Below are positions 1-8,763 of a stretch of 22,266 nucleotides of DNA, piece by piece. Origin of the DNA: an uncultured Eubacterium sp. GTDB taxonomy: Bacteria; Bacillota; Clostridia; Oscillospirales; Acutalibacteraceae. Where the stretch lies: contig CAJTMQ010000025.1 in assembly GCA_910577215.1 (NCBI GenBank), forward strand, positions 1 through 22,266, read 5' to 3'. The notes below the pieces were generated by a model that ran no database searches, was not told the origin of the DNA, and worked only from the letters and a program-made list of their open reading frames with translations. Numbering within the stretch: position 1 is the stretch's first letter; each line of letters starts with the position of its first letter. The translations under genes and the position numbers were made by a program.

Positions 1-26
1 TATAAAAAGGAAACCAAATAGAAAGC

Positions 27-43
27 AACTGTAAATTACAGTT
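27..43. promoter_or_regulatory. AT-rich palindrome upstream of the GH123-like gene
   Basis: AACTGTAA-A-TTACAGTT is a perfect 17-base inverted repeat. A perfect TATAAT lies just downstream at 54-59, which would put the palindrome over the -35 region of a plus-strand promoter, although I see no good -35 hexamer. This could be an operator for the glycosidase gene 118 bases further on. It could also be the weak hairpin end of a gene to the left, since it is followed by TTATTTTTG. Function is inferred only. Confidence 0.3.
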
Positions 44-176
44 TATTTTTGCTTATAATATAAATTGATGAGTTAAAAATATGCTTAAGAATTAAGCTGA
101 TTTGTTTTGAAATGTGGTGATTGAACTGTTTTAGATTTTATACTAACAAAGTGAAATAAAATAATGAGGACAGATT

Positions 177-2036
177 ATGAAACGGAAATTTTTTAATAAC
201 AATAGTATGTCGGATAAGATTGTTGTTCAAAGAACATATAATTTTGAGGATTTTGATGCAGTATATGTCAATAGTTCAGATCAATATCAGCAAAAGGATT
301 ATGACAGAATATTAAATTCCGAACAGAAAAAAAGTATCCATTTATGGGCTTGGAAAAATGATAAGGCTGTGGCGGAATTTGCAATTATGTGTGCTGATAA
401 AGACCTTGATTATACTTCTGTTGAAGCATCAGGCTTAAGCAGCGAATCAGGCACTCTGTCGTCATCACTTGTTAAGCTTTCATTTATAAAAGAGGTTAAG
501 GCATATACCGGTCATGCAGGCTGGTATGCTAATAATCCGTTTAACAGAATGCCCAAAGGTGAAAGAGAATACTTTCCGGAGGTTATTTATTCCGATGAGC
601 CTGTGTCAGTATGCAAAAACAAATTTCAGTTGGTGTGGGCGGAAATCAGTATTCCTAAGAATGCATTACCCGGAATTTATCACGGAACAATTACGGTTTC
701 TGCTAAAAACACAGATAAAACAGTTGCTCTTGATTATACCCTTGAAGTGCTTGATATTGTATTGCCGGATGCTGAAAACTATTTGTTTGATGTAGAATAC
801 TGGAGTCATCCATATAATGTTGCGTATTATTATGATGTTGAACCTTTTTCGGATGTGCATTTGAAAATTTTAAAACAGCATATGTCAATTTATAAAAATC
901 TCGGCGGGCATGCAGTTACCGCAAGTATTGTTGAAGAAGCCTGGGGCGGGCAGACATATGGATTCAACAGAGATGTTCATTATCCCTCAATGATAAAATG
1001 GATAAAAACTGCCGATGGTGAATGGAAATTTGACTATACACATTTTGATAAGTGGGTGCAATTAAATAAAGAAATAGGGATTGCTGATAAAATTATTTGC
1101 TACAGCATGATGCCATGGAAAAATGTGATAAGATATTATGACGAAGCAAAGAAAAAAGAAAAGAAATTGACAGTGAATCCTGCCATCAAAGAAAAGTATA
1201 ACAAGGTTTGGTTACCGTTTCTTAAGGCATTTATTACACACCTTGATGAAAGGGGTTGGTTTGATTATACCTATATCGGTTTTGATGAGCGCCGCAATAT
1301 GGAAACAGCACTTGATTTGCTTTCAACTGTGAAAAACAAGAATGGGCATTCGCTTAAAATATCGGCATCGTTTAATGATTTTAAGCACAATGCATCTATA
1401 TTTAACAGGCTTGATTATGCATCCGTAGGACTTGAGCAAATCAGAAATCATTTGCAGGATTTTAAGGAACAGGTGCACCTGAGAAGAGATAATAAGCAGG
1501 AAACCACAATGTATACGGCAACTGAGCATGTTCCGAACAGCTTTACCAAGTCAATTCCTGTTGAAGGTTATTGGACAATTCTGTTTGCGGGGTCATTAAA
1601 TACCACCGGATTTTTGAGGTGGGCATATGATGCCTGGGTTGAAAATCCTTTAGAGGAGTCTACACATTGGTCTTTTCCGGCAGGTGATTGCTTTCTTGTT
1701 TATCCGTCATACAGAACTGATAAAGAACAAGAAAGTAAATTTTCACTGCGTTTGGCAAAGCTTGATGAGGGTGTACGCGATGTGAATAAACTTTATTTGA
1801 TGCGTGAAAGCGCAGCCGAAATTGCTGCTGAAATTGAAAAGCTGTTTGCTGCAATAAAAGGTCATGAAGAAAACAGCTATGAATTTTATACTGTGAAAAG
1901 AACAAACATCTGGGGACGCACTGCAAAATGGCTTACTGAACGCGGAAAAGAAAAAATGATAAAGGATATGCACGAAGCAAAACAGAAAATTTATGAAATC
2001 TCAAAATTATACTGCGGTATAGAAAACAATTCGTAA
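177..2036 (+). CDS. DUF4091-domain glycoside hydrolase, GH123-like (putative beta-N-acetylgalactosaminidase)
   Basis: A 619-residue protein with a beta-rich N-terminal region (about 1-195), a TIM-barrel-like middle and the DUF4091 signature near 478-510 (GFLRWAYDAW, then PAGDCFLVYP). GH123 enzymes cleave terminal beta-GalNAc by substrate-assisted catalysis using an adjacent Asp-Glu pair. The pair in YIGFDERR (Asp370-Glu371) sits where that dyad is expected. There is no signal peptide: the N-terminus MKRKFFNNNSMSDK is charged and lacks a hydrophobic core, so a cytoplasmic enzyme is likely. The start is supported by GAGGA at 165-169, 7 bases before ATG. A GH20 gene follows, which supports an amino-sugar role, but a terminator lies between the two. 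The DUF4091 family call is firm; the exact substrate is inferred, and related DUF4091 proteins have unknown activity. Confidence 0.8.
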   Translation: MKRKFFNNNSMSDKIVVQRTYNFEDFDAVYVNSSDQYQQKDYDRILNSEQKKSIHLWAWKNDKAVAEFAIMCADKDLDYTSVEASGLSSESGTLSSSLVKLSFIKEVKAYTGHAGWYANNPFNRMPKGEREYFPEVIYSDEPVSVCKNKFQLVWAEISIPKNALPGIYHGTITVSAKNTDKTVALDYTLEVLDIVLPDAENYLFDVEYWSHPYNVAYYYDVEPFSDVHLKILKQHMSIYKNLGGHAVTASIVEEAWGGQTYGFNRDVHYPSMIKWIKTADGEWKFDYTHFDKWVQLNKEIGIADKIICYSMMPWKNVIRYYDEAKKKEKKLTVNPAIKEKYNKVWLPFLKAFITHLDERGWFDYTYIGFDERRNMETALDLLSTVKNKNGHSLKISASFNDFKHNASIFNRLDYASVGLEQIRNHLQDFKEQVHLRRDNKQETTMYTATEHVPNSFTKSIPVEGYWTILFAGSLNTTGFLRWAYDAWVENPLEESTHWSFPAGDCFLVYPSYRTDKEQESKFSLRLAKLDEGVRDVNKLYLMRESAAEIAAEIEKLFAAIKGHEENSYEFYTVKRTNIWGRTAKWLTERGKEKMIKDMHEAKQKIYEISKLYCGIENNS

Positions 2037-2051
2037 ATAGCAGGAAAAGAA

Positions 2052-2102
2052 ATACCTATAGCATTCCGAACGATTAAAGGTCGGATGTTATAGGTGTTTT
2101 TT
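2052..2102 (+). terminator. Intrinsic terminator after the GH123-like gene
   Basis: An arm at 2052-2069 pairs with 2081-2097 (about 17 bp with one bulged T and G-U pairs) around an 11-base loop, followed by a seven-T run at 2096-2102. It begins 15 bases after the stop codon. It largely separates transcription of the two glycosidase genes. Confidence 0.85.
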
Positions 2103-2186
2103 CTTAATCTTATGTGTATTTCCGGTTTTCATGGAATGATTTTTATTCATTTCCGATTTATGTATTATTGTTTCTGTATTTAGAAT

Positions 2187-2215
2187 TTGATTTGTGTAGG
2201 ACACAATGCTATAAT
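2187..2215 (+). promoter_or_regulatory. Sigma-A-type promoter for the GH20 gene
   Basis: TTGATT at 2187-2192, a 17-base spacer and a perfect TATAAT at 2210-2215. It lies 30 bases before the GH20 start codon and downstream of the preceding terminator. The ribosome binding site GAGGT is at 2234-2238. Confidence 0.75.
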
Positions 2216-2245
2216 GAAATTATTATATAATATGAGGTAATATTT

Positions 2246-4444
2246 ATGAAGAAAATCAAGGCTCCTGACATTCAACTGAGTATAACAGGCAATTCTGTTC
2301 AATTTACTGCCGATAAAGGCTGGAATGTTGAATTTATCGGTGCTGATTTTACTCAGCTTGTTGATGATGATTTAAAAGTACATACTCCGCTTAAGGATAC
2401 TTCAGCAGCTCTTTCTTTCAGATGCAAAAAGGGCAGTACGGTTATAGAAAAGGACTGCACTTTGCAGATAAAGGGCGCCTATGGTACTCCTGTGAAAAAG
2501 CCGAATGTAATTCCCGAGCCTGCACAGTGGCATCCTACGGGAGGAATGTTAAGGGATATAAGTTCTTATTCTTATGATGAAAGCCTTAAAAGTGCTGCCG
2601 ATTTATTTGCAGGTGACTTTTTTAAGGTTACCGGCAAAACAATTGAAAAAGCGGACAATGGAACGGTTCGGTTTTCAATTGATGAAGGACTTGCTTATCT
2701 TGGTGATGAGGGCTATGAAATTGAATGTGAGGGCAACAGCATAACAGTTAAGGTGTCAGCTTTAATCGGTGCGATATGGGCCGGAAAAACAATATGCCAG
2801 CTTATGGTGCAGGGCGGTTTTCCGCACGGAATTATGCGTGATTATCCGAGGTACAGTGTAAGAGGCTTTATGCTTGATGTCGGCAGACGTCCTGTCTCTC
2901 TTGCAATGCTTGAAAGAATTGTTGACAGTATGGCATGGTATAAGATGAATGATTTTCAGGTTCATCTTAGTGATAATTATATATGGCTTGAGGATTATGC
3001 GCAGAACGGGGATGAAAGCACATTTGATGCTTACAGTGCGTTCCGTCTTGAAAGCTCTTTGAAAAATGATAAAGGTGAAACACCTGCTTCTGAGGATTAC
3101 AGCTATTCAAAGGCTGAATTTAACAATTTTATGAAAGCGTCACTAAATAAGGGTGTTCGTATTACTCCCGAAATTGATATGCCTGCTCATGCACTTGCAT
3201 TTACTAAGGTCTTTCCTGAATATGCCGTAATGGGCGAGGTTTCACCGTTGATGAAAAAACGTCCGCTTACAGACCATATCAATGTTGCAGATCCGAAGGC
3301 AATGGAGTTTGTTAAAAGTATTTTTGACGAATATACAAAGGGTGATGAGCCTGTGTTTCCGAAGGGCTCAACCGTGCATATCGGAGCAGATGAATTTTTA
3401 ACTGATTACGGTGCTTACCGCAAATTTTTAAATGAAATTATACCGTACTTAAAAAAGACAAATCCTGTTCGTTTATGGGGCAGTCTTAGCTGGATTAAGG
3501 ATAGCCCCGAAACACCGATAGTTAAAGAGGCTATAGACGGTGTGCAGGTGAATTTATGGAGTGAAGCGTGGGCTGATGGCAAAGAGATGTATGATATGGG
3601 GTTTGACCTTATAAATACAGATCATAAATTCTATGTGGTGCCAAACGGAACCAAAATACGTGCTCCGTATATGGACTATATTATAAAGCGTAATGCTATT
3701 AAGAAGTTTGAGCCAAACAGAGTTTTCCGGAAGAATAGCAAAAAGTATTATAAACTGCCTGCCGGCAATAAGCAGATGCTCGGAGGCTGCTTTGCAATCT
3801 GGCAGGATAATATTGATAAACGCTGCAAAGGCATTCAAGAGCAGGATTTATATGACCGCTATGCAGACAGCTCTGCTTTTGTTGCAGAAAAAACATGGGG
3901 CTCATGCACAGATAAGCACTCTTCAAAAGCTGTGGACGCAGCAGCAAATGCAATTAATAACAGCGTAAAAAGAAATATTGAAAGTCTGAAGCCGATGCAC
4001 AATATCAAGCTCAGAGGCGGGGAAAGCTTTGTTGAAACAGGATGTCAGAATCTTGCCGCAGGCTCAAAGCTTGAAATCACATTAAAGCTTGATGAGGTTA
4101 AGCCGAATCAGATTATTATGGAAGCCGATGCTCCGTATGGTACATATGATATTAGAATTACGGAAAATTCAAAGCTGGGCTTTACTGCTCAGGGATATGT
4201 CTATGAATTTGACTATACACTTGTTCCGAATAAAAAGCTTACTCTTTTAATTGCAACCAAACCGCTTCGCACAACATTGAAAACAGGATTGTTTACCAAA
4301 AAAAGAGCAATCGGCAGCTTTTCGTTTAACGGCACTGTTCGTAACGGAAATATTAAAAATTCTTCTTTCAGTATTCCGATTGCAAGAATTGGCTCAAAAA
4401 CCAATTCAGTTAAAGGCTGTATATATGATATTTGTGTTAAATAA
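2246..4444 (+). CDS. GH20 beta-N-acetylhexosaminidase with C-terminal lectin-like domain
   Basis: A 732-residue enzyme that should remove terminal beta-GlcNAc or beta-GalNAc. The order visible is: an N-terminal beta domain (about 5-80); a GH20b-like domain (about 85-195, starting VIPEPAQW); the catalytic barrel (about 200-560), with RGFMLDVGRR at 206-215 and FQVHLSDN at 237-244; and a beta-rich tail (about 585-732) that looks like a concanavalin-type lectin fold. HIGADEF at 378-384 holds the GH20 Asp-Glu pair, Asp382 (orients the substrate N-acetyl group) and Glu383 (acid/base). Trp-containing WSEAW (438-442) and AIWQDN (517-522) fit the substrate pocket. No signal peptide, LPXTG or lipobox is visible, so it is probably cytoplasmic, unlike many gut GH20 enzymes. 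It has its own promoter and RBS (GAGGT, 7 bases before ATG). GH20 membership is certain; linkage specificity cannot be read from sequence. Confidence 0.93.
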   Translation: MKKIKAPDIQLSITGNSVQFTADKGWNVEFIGADFTQLVDDDLKVHTPLKDTSAALSFRCKKGSTVIEKDCTLQIKGAYGTPVKKPNVIPEPAQWHPTGGMLRDISSYSYDESLKSAADLFAGDFFKVTGKTIEKADNGTVRFSIDEGLAYLGDEGYEIECEGNSITVKVSALIGAIWAGKTICQLMVQGGFPHGIMRDYPRYSVRGFMLDVGRRPVSLAMLERIVDSMAWYKMNDFQVHLSDNYIWLEDYAQNGDESTFDAYSAFRLESSLKNDKGETPASEDYSYSKAEFNNFMKASLNKGVRITPEIDMPAHALAFTKVFPEYAVMGEVSPLMKKRPLTDHINVADPKAMEFVKSIFDEYTKGDEPVFPKGSTVHIGADEFLTDYGAYRKFLNEIIPYLKKTNPVRLWGSLSWIKDSPETPIVKEAIDGVQVNLWSEAWADGKEMYDMGFDLINTDHKFYVVPNGTKIRAPYMDYIIKRNAIKKFEPNRVFRKNSKKYYKLPAGNKQMLGGCFAIWQDNIDKRCKGIQEQDLYDRYADSSAFVAEKTWGSCTDKHSSKAVDAAANAINNSVKRNIESLKPMHNIKLRGGESFVETGCQNLAAGSKLEITLKLDEVKPNQIIMEADAPYGTYDIRITENSKLGFTAQGYVYEFDYTLVPNKKLTLLIATKPLRTTLKTGLFTKKRAIGSFSFNGTVRNGNIKNSSFSIPIARIGSKTNSVKGCIYDICVK

Positions 4445-4491
4445 TAAATGCACAGCTTCTTTTATTGTGTATGTTATAAAAAGGTGATGTT

Positions 4492-5013
4492 ATGATATTC
4501 AGATTGGCTGAAATTTCCGATTTGCCGCAGATTAAATCCGTATTTAAAGTTATAACTGAAAATATGAACAAAAAAAACGGTCAGATTTGGGATGATTTTT
4601 ATCCGTGTGAATTTTTTGAAGATGATATTCTAAATAAACGTCTTTATGTTTTAATGGATAATGATGTACTTGTTTCTGCATTTGCATTGTGGACCTCAGA
4701 GCCTGAAAAATATAATAGTATCCAATGGGAAAACGAAAACGCCAAAGCACAGTATTTCGGAAGATTTGGTGTAAATGTTCATTATCAGGGAAAAGGCATA
4801 GGCAGCATTATGCTTAATTATGCAAAATCTGTAGCAAAAAATAACGGGTTTGAATATTTAAGAATTTTTGTTGTTGATAAAAATAAACCTGCAGCAGGCT
4901 TATATTCAAAGAATGGCTTAAAAAAGGCAGAGGGAATGTATATTGAAAAGTTTGAAAGCGGCTTGGTTTTAAATCAATATGGGTATGAGTATAAGTTGAA
5001 TAGGTTTAATTAA
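4492..5013 (+). CDS. GNAT-family N-acetyltransferase
   Basis: A 173-residue single-domain GNAT enzyme that transfers an acetyl group from acetyl-CoA to an amine. The acetyl-CoA pyrophosphate loop is seen as FGVNVHYQGKGIGS (motif A, about 92-105, Q/RxxGxG/A type). Motif B is VDKNKPAAGLYSKNGL (about 128-143), the usual C-terminal GNAT helix. An RBS resembling AAGGTGAT lies at 4481-4488, 3 bases before ATG. It starts 47 bases after the GH20 stop with no terminator between, so it may be read through from the GH20 promoter; acetylation of an amino sugar is one possibility but unproven. The substrate could equally be an amino acid, polyamine, drug or protein. Confidence 0.88.
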   Translation: MIFRLAEISDLPQIKSVFKVITENMNKKNGQIWDDFYPCEFFEDDILNKRLYVLMDNDVLVSAFALWTSEPEKYNSIQWENENAKAQYFGRFGVNVHYQGKGIGSIMLNYAKSVAKNNGFEYLRIFVVDKNKPAAGLYSKNGLKKAEGMYIEKFESGLVLNQYGYEYKLNRFN

Positions 5014-5025
5014 TATTATCGGGCA

Positions 5026-5054
5026 TTGACAAATTGTTTACAATAATACATAAT
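5026..5054 (+). promoter_or_regulatory. Near-consensus sigma-A promoter for the small membrane protein gene
   Basis: Perfect TTGACA at 5026-5031, a 17-base spacer and CATAAT at 5049-5054 (5 of 6 matches). It sits 13 bases after the acetyltransferase stop codon and 40 bases before the next start, so the downstream gene can be expressed independently and probably strongly. Confidence 0.8.
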
Positions 5055-5094
5055 ATTGTTATATTGAAATTAAAGTATGTTTAGGAGTATATTT

Positions 5095-5541
5095 ATGAAG
5101 AATAAGTTAAAATCATTGATACCGGCTCTGAATTTTTTATTGCCGATTGTTATTTATATAGCGGCAAGCCTTATGGCATTTGTATTTTGGAATCACAATC
5201 ATTACTATAATCCGGGCTTGGTTTGGATTACAAATATCTTATTATGTATAGTCGGAAGCTTTTTATGTGGTTTTTTTACTTTCGGAAAAAGCGGAAAAAT
5301 AGGTATGATTGTAATGAACGTGTTGGCAGTTGCAGCAGTGCCTCTTTGGATTTTTGCTGAGTCGATTGGTTTGAAACCGTTGCCATATATTTTAACAACA
5401 ATTTCAGGTTATTATTTTAATTTGACATACTGTGATAATCTTCCGGAGTATCTGCCGATTGTTTCTTTAATACTTTCAGTTATTCTGCCGATTATATTTA
5501 TTTTGCTGGGAAGATTTATAAGAGTAAAATGTTTTCGTTGA
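5095..5541 (+). CDS. Small multi-pass membrane protein of unknown function
   Basis: I do not recognise a family. From ATG 5095 the product is 148 residues with about four hydrophobic segments (about 8-32, 44-63, 68-88 and 120-143) and a basic C-terminus (RFIRVKCFR). The start at 5095 is preferred over an in-frame ATG at 5077 because TTAGGAG at 5081-5087 lies 7 bases before 5095 and inside the longer version. A strong dedicated promoter precedes it, and a bidirectional terminator follows 16 bases after the stop. Loops are short, with a His/Asn/Tyr-rich stretch (NHNHYYN) after the first helix. No enzymatic or transport motif is visible. Confidence 0.75.
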   Translation: MKNKLKSLIPALNFLLPIVIYIAASLMAFVFWNHNHYYNPGLVWITNILLCIVGSFLCGFFTFGKSGKIGMIVMNVLAVAAVPLWIFAESIGLKPLPYILTTISGYYFNLTYCDNLPEYLPIVSLILSVILPIIFILLGRFIRVKCFR

Positions 5542-5557
5542 AAATAATAATATTTAA

Positions 5558-5590
5558 ACAGGGAGTGGTTAATTCCACTCCCTGTTATTT
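5558..5590. terminator. Bidirectional terminator shared by convergent genes; overlaps the MATE 3' end
   Basis: A perfect 11-bp stem, ACAGGGAGTGG (5558-5568) with CCACTCCCTGT (5575-5585), closes a TTAATT loop. It is followed by TATTTTTG on the plus strand and by a T/A-rich run on the minus strand. The stop codon of the minus-strand MATE gene (5569-5571) lies in the loop, and its last codons form one stem arm. Confidence 0.85.
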
Positions 5591-6957
5591 TTGTCTGTTA
5601 AGCTCTTTGAAAATGTTATCAGAAACGGCAGTGCTATTGCAGTTGCTAAAACATATGAAAGCGGCTGAGCAAGCTCTATGCCTGTTATTCCCATAAATTT
5701 CGGCAGAATGGAAATAAGCGGTATAAACAAAAGTCCGTTTTGTGTGCAGGCAAGGAAAAATGCCCTGCCGCTTTTTCCGATACTCTGAAATGTCATATTT
5801 GCAAGCATAATTGTGGGCAGGAAAAGCAGTGCAATACACATCATACGCAGAGCAAAGCTTCCTGTTTCAATCACTTCGATTTCTTCCCTGAAAATAGCTA
5901 TAATCTGCGGCGATAAGGCGAAACATATTGATGACAAAACTACCATAACGGCTGTGCTGAATATCAATGTAAATTTCATTCCTGATTTAACACGTATATA
6001 TTTTTTTGCTCCGTAATTGAAAGCAGATACCGGCTGAAAGCCCTGCCCGATACCTACACAGACACTGAACAGAAGATTTGCACATTTTGCAACAATGCTC
6101 ATGGCCGCAATGCAGGCATCCCCATAAACCGCAGCCTGAAGATTAAGCACCATATTTGAAATGCTGTTAAGTCCCTGCCGTGCAAGGCTTGGTACACCTG
6201 TAAAAATAATTTCTTTAATCAGACCGAACTTTAATGAGATGTATTTTACTGAAATTTTGCTTTGTGTTTTTCCGCTAAGAAACATAATCAGCAATATTCC
6301 CATACTTACATATTGTGAAATTGCCGTTGCAAGCCCTGCTCCTGAGATACCCATATCAAAATAAAAAATCAGAAGAGGGTCAAGCACAATATTAAGAACA
6401 CCGCCTGCAGTCAGTCCGAGCATGGCAAGAGATGCCATACCCTCATACCTCAGAATATTGTTCATTACACAGCCTGTTGTCATGGCAGGTCCTGCAATAA
6501 GAATAAATGCTCCATATGTTTTAGCATAAGGAAGAATGGTTGATGTGCTGCCGAGCAGTTTCATAAACGGAGTAAGAAAAATCAATCCGAATAGCATTAT
6601 TATAATTCCCGATACGGCGGCAAGGAAAAACCCTGTTGAGGAATATTTTCTTGCCTTATCAATTTCCTTTGCACCCAAATGCCTGCTTATGCAGCTTCCT
6701 GAACCGTGGCCGAACATAAATCCGAATGCCTGCAGAATTGCCATAAGGCTGAAAACAATTCCTGTTGCACCGCTCGCAGATATATTTATTTTTGAAACAA
6801 AGTAAGTATCCGTAATGTTATAAACGGTTGTAATCAGCATGCTGATTACTGTTGGAATTGCGAGAGATGCAATCAGCCTGTTAACAGGTGTTTGTGTCAT
6901 TTTTATAAACTGTTTATTGGCATTGGCTTCACTGCTGTTATGTTGTGTTTCATTCAT
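5569..6957 (-). CDS. MATE-family efflux transporter (third gene of the ABC-ABC-MATE operon)
   Basis: A 462-residue multidrug and toxin extrusion transporter, normally exchanging Na+ or H+ for organic cations or drugs. The protein has about 12 hydrophobic helices in two MatE halves. Typical motifs are an N-terminal PVNRLIASLAIPTVISMLI and a GHGSGSCISRHLGAK loop (the G-x-G-S-x-x-x-S-R-x-x-G pattern of MATE loop 2-3), repeated loosely as GIGQGFQPVSAFNYGAKK in the second half. The start is supported by AGGTGAT 5 bases upstream. It begins 15 bases after the stop of the preceding ABC gene, so it is almost certainly co-transcribed. The C-terminus DKNNREWN is encoded inside a terminator stem. Substrate is unknown; the ABC neighbours suggest shared export or resistance duty. 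Confidence 0.93.
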   Translation of the reverse strand: MNETQHNSSEANANKQFIKMTQTPVNRLIASLAIPTVISMLITTVYNITDTYFVSKINISASGATGIVFSLMAILQAFGFMFGHGSGSCISRHLGAKEIDKARKYSSTGFFLAAVSGIIIMLFGLIFLTPFMKLLGSTSTILPYAKTYGAFILIAGPAMTTGCVMNNILRYEGMASLAMLGLTAGGVLNIVLDPLLIFYFDMGISGAGLATAISQYVSMGILLIMFLSGKTQSKISVKYISLKFGLIKEIIFTGVPSLARQGLNSISNMVLNLQAAVYGDACIAAMSIVAKCANLLFSVCVGIGQGFQPVSAFNYGAKKYIRVKSGMKFTLIFSTAVMVVLSSICFALSPQIIAIFREEIEVIETGSFALRMMCIALLFLPTIMLANMTFQSIGKSGRAFFLACTQNGLLFIPLISILPKFMGITGIELAQPLSYVLATAIALPFLITFSKSLTDKNNREWN

Positions 6958-6972
6958 TTTATCACCTGATTA

Positions 6973-8763
6973 CTATGCGTTTTTATATTTTTCTGCCTGC
7001 AGATTAAACATATAAGCATATTTGCCGTTCTTTTTCATAAGCTCCTCGTGCGAGCCGTTTTCAACAATCTCTCCGTTTTCCATAACGTAAATTCTGTCTG
7101 CATTTCTTGTTGTTGAAAGACGGTGAGAGATGAATATAACGGTTTTGTTTTCTGCGGCTTCCATCATTGCCTTGTTAAGATTGTATTCGGCAACGGGGTC
7201 AAGATTAGCGGAGGGTTCATCCATAATAACATAGGGGCAGTTTTTATAAAAGGCACGTGAAACGGCAATTTTCTGAGCCTCACCGCCAGAAAGCATGATG
7301 CCCTCATCATCAAATTCACGCAAAAGCTCGGTAGCCGTGCCGTGCGGCATATCCTTGGTGAAACCGCCGTGACCAAGCGCAGTTTCAACCTCTTTATGAT
7401 CAGGGTTGATATCCAGTGCTACATTTTCGCCGAGTGTTGCCGCAAAAATCTGAAAATCCTGAAAAACTGCTGCAAACCTGTTGCGGTGAGAAAAGAGCGT
7501 TTCCTCTTTTATATTTCTGCCGCCAATAAGAATTTCGCCCTCTGTTACATCATAAAGGCGCAGAAGAAGATTGGTGAGTGTTGTTTTGCCTGCTCCGTTG
7601 TAGCCTACCAGGGCAATTTTTTCCTTTGGTTTTAATGTAAGACTTATATTTTTTAGGGTAGGTTCGCTGTTTCCCGGATAGGTGAAGGAAACATTTTTCA
7701 GTTCAATTACTTCAACCTTTGAAGAATCGGCAGTATGCTTTCCGTCAAATATCTTATTCTTTTCTTTCAAAAATTCTCTGTATTTTTCAATCATTTTTGC
7801 CTGCTCTGAAAAATTTCTGGCAACAAAAATGGTTAAAAAAGAAAATGAGGAAGCAACGGAAAATGCACCGTTAAAGGTGGCAACGAAATCACCTGTTGAA
7901 AGGGTGTGTGTTTTAAGTACGCAATAGCCAAGGTAAAGCGGCAGGATAAACATAAAGCCCATTATCTGCAGTCCGCCCTCCTGAAAGAAATAAATGGTGT
8001 CTATCTTTTTTACGTATTTTCTTTGATTTTCAATAACATCGTCTGCCGCATCATTGTAGCGCTCAATAAGCAAAGGGCGAATATTGTTCATTCTGACCTC
8101 TTTGGCATAATCCTGCAGATAGAAAATTCTTGCAAAATAATCCGCTCTGCGGTGAAAACGGTTGTTGTCAATTCTTCTTTGTGACTGAAGAGTTCCTATT
8201 TTTTTGCCGAGAGGTGTGAAGATGATTATTGTTATAAGAATAATAACAAGGCATATCGGATCAATTGTCAGAATAACAGAGCAGATGGCAATAAGCGAAA
8301 CAAGTTCACCGATATATCTGCTTACCATGCCTAAAATACCCTGAATGTGCCCTGATGATGATTCAATTGCAAGAACAAAGCTGTTGTAAAAATGCGGGTT
8401 ATCATAAGCCTCAAGATCAAGTGATTTAGCCTTGTTGAAAAATTTTGTGTTAAGTCCCTTGGTCAGCTTTTCTTTTTCAAGATTCCAATAGAATTCGCGA
8501 AACAGCCAATTGAAAACCTCGCTGATAAGCAGCAGCACGGCAATTGCGGCTACTGCATAAATAATTCTGCTTTTATCATCACTTTGAGCAACATCTATTA
8601 CATATTTAACACCGATAACCGCAATCAGTCTTGTAGGAAGTTTATCTATTATACCTGAAAGACATTCACCAATAACAAGAAAGGGTGAAATTTTGAACAT
8701 TATTCCGATGAAGTAGAATATGTTTGAAAAAATGGAATGCTCTTTTTTATCCGATTTCTTCAT
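6973..8763 (-). CDS. ABC exporter half-transporter, second subunit of a likely heterodimer
   Basis: A fused membrane and ATPase protein of 596 residues. The membrane part (about 1-330) has about six helices; the ATPase part (about 350-590) has Walker A GYNGAGKTT (387-395), Q-loop Gln435, signature LSGGEAQ (491-497), Walker B VIMDEP (512-517) and H-loop His547. The signature uses LSGGE rather than LSGGQ, as in its partner. I chose ATG 8763 rather than an upstream in-frame start at 8865: AAGGAGG lies just upstream of 8763, and the longer form would overlap the previous gene by 119 bases and add a non-hydrophobic N-terminal extension. With this start the overlap is 17 bases, typical of translational coupling. 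The MATE gene follows at 15 bases. Exported substrate (peptide, drug or lipid) is unknown. Confidence 0.92.
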   Translation of the reverse strand: MKKSDKKEHSIFSNIFYFIGIMFKISPFLVIGECLSGIIDKLPTRLIAVIGVKYVIDVAQSDDKSRIIYAVAAIAVLLLISEVFNWLFREFYWNLEKEKLTKGLNTKFFNKAKSLDLEAYDNPHFYNSFVLAIESSSGHIQGILGMVSRYIGELVSLIAICSVILTIDPICLVIILITIIIFTPLGKKIGTLQSQRRIDNNRFHRRADYFARIFYLQDYAKEVRMNNIRPLLIERYNDAADDVIENQRKYVKKIDTIYFFQEGGLQIMGFMFILPLYLGYCVLKTHTLSTGDFVATFNGAFSVASSFSFLTIFVARNFSEQAKMIEKYREFLKEKNKIFDGKHTADSSKVEVIELKNVSFTYPGNSEPTLKNISLTLKPKEKIALVGYNGAGKTTLTNLLLRLYDVTEGEILIGGRNIKEETLFSHRNRFAAVFQDFQIFAATLGENVALDINPDHKEVETALGHGGFTKDMPHGTATELLREFDDEGIMLSGGEAQKIAVSRAFYKNCPYVIMDEPSANLDPVAEYNLNKAMMEAAENKTVIFISHRLSTTRNADRIYVMENGEIVENGSHEELMKKNGKYAYMFNLQAEKYKNA

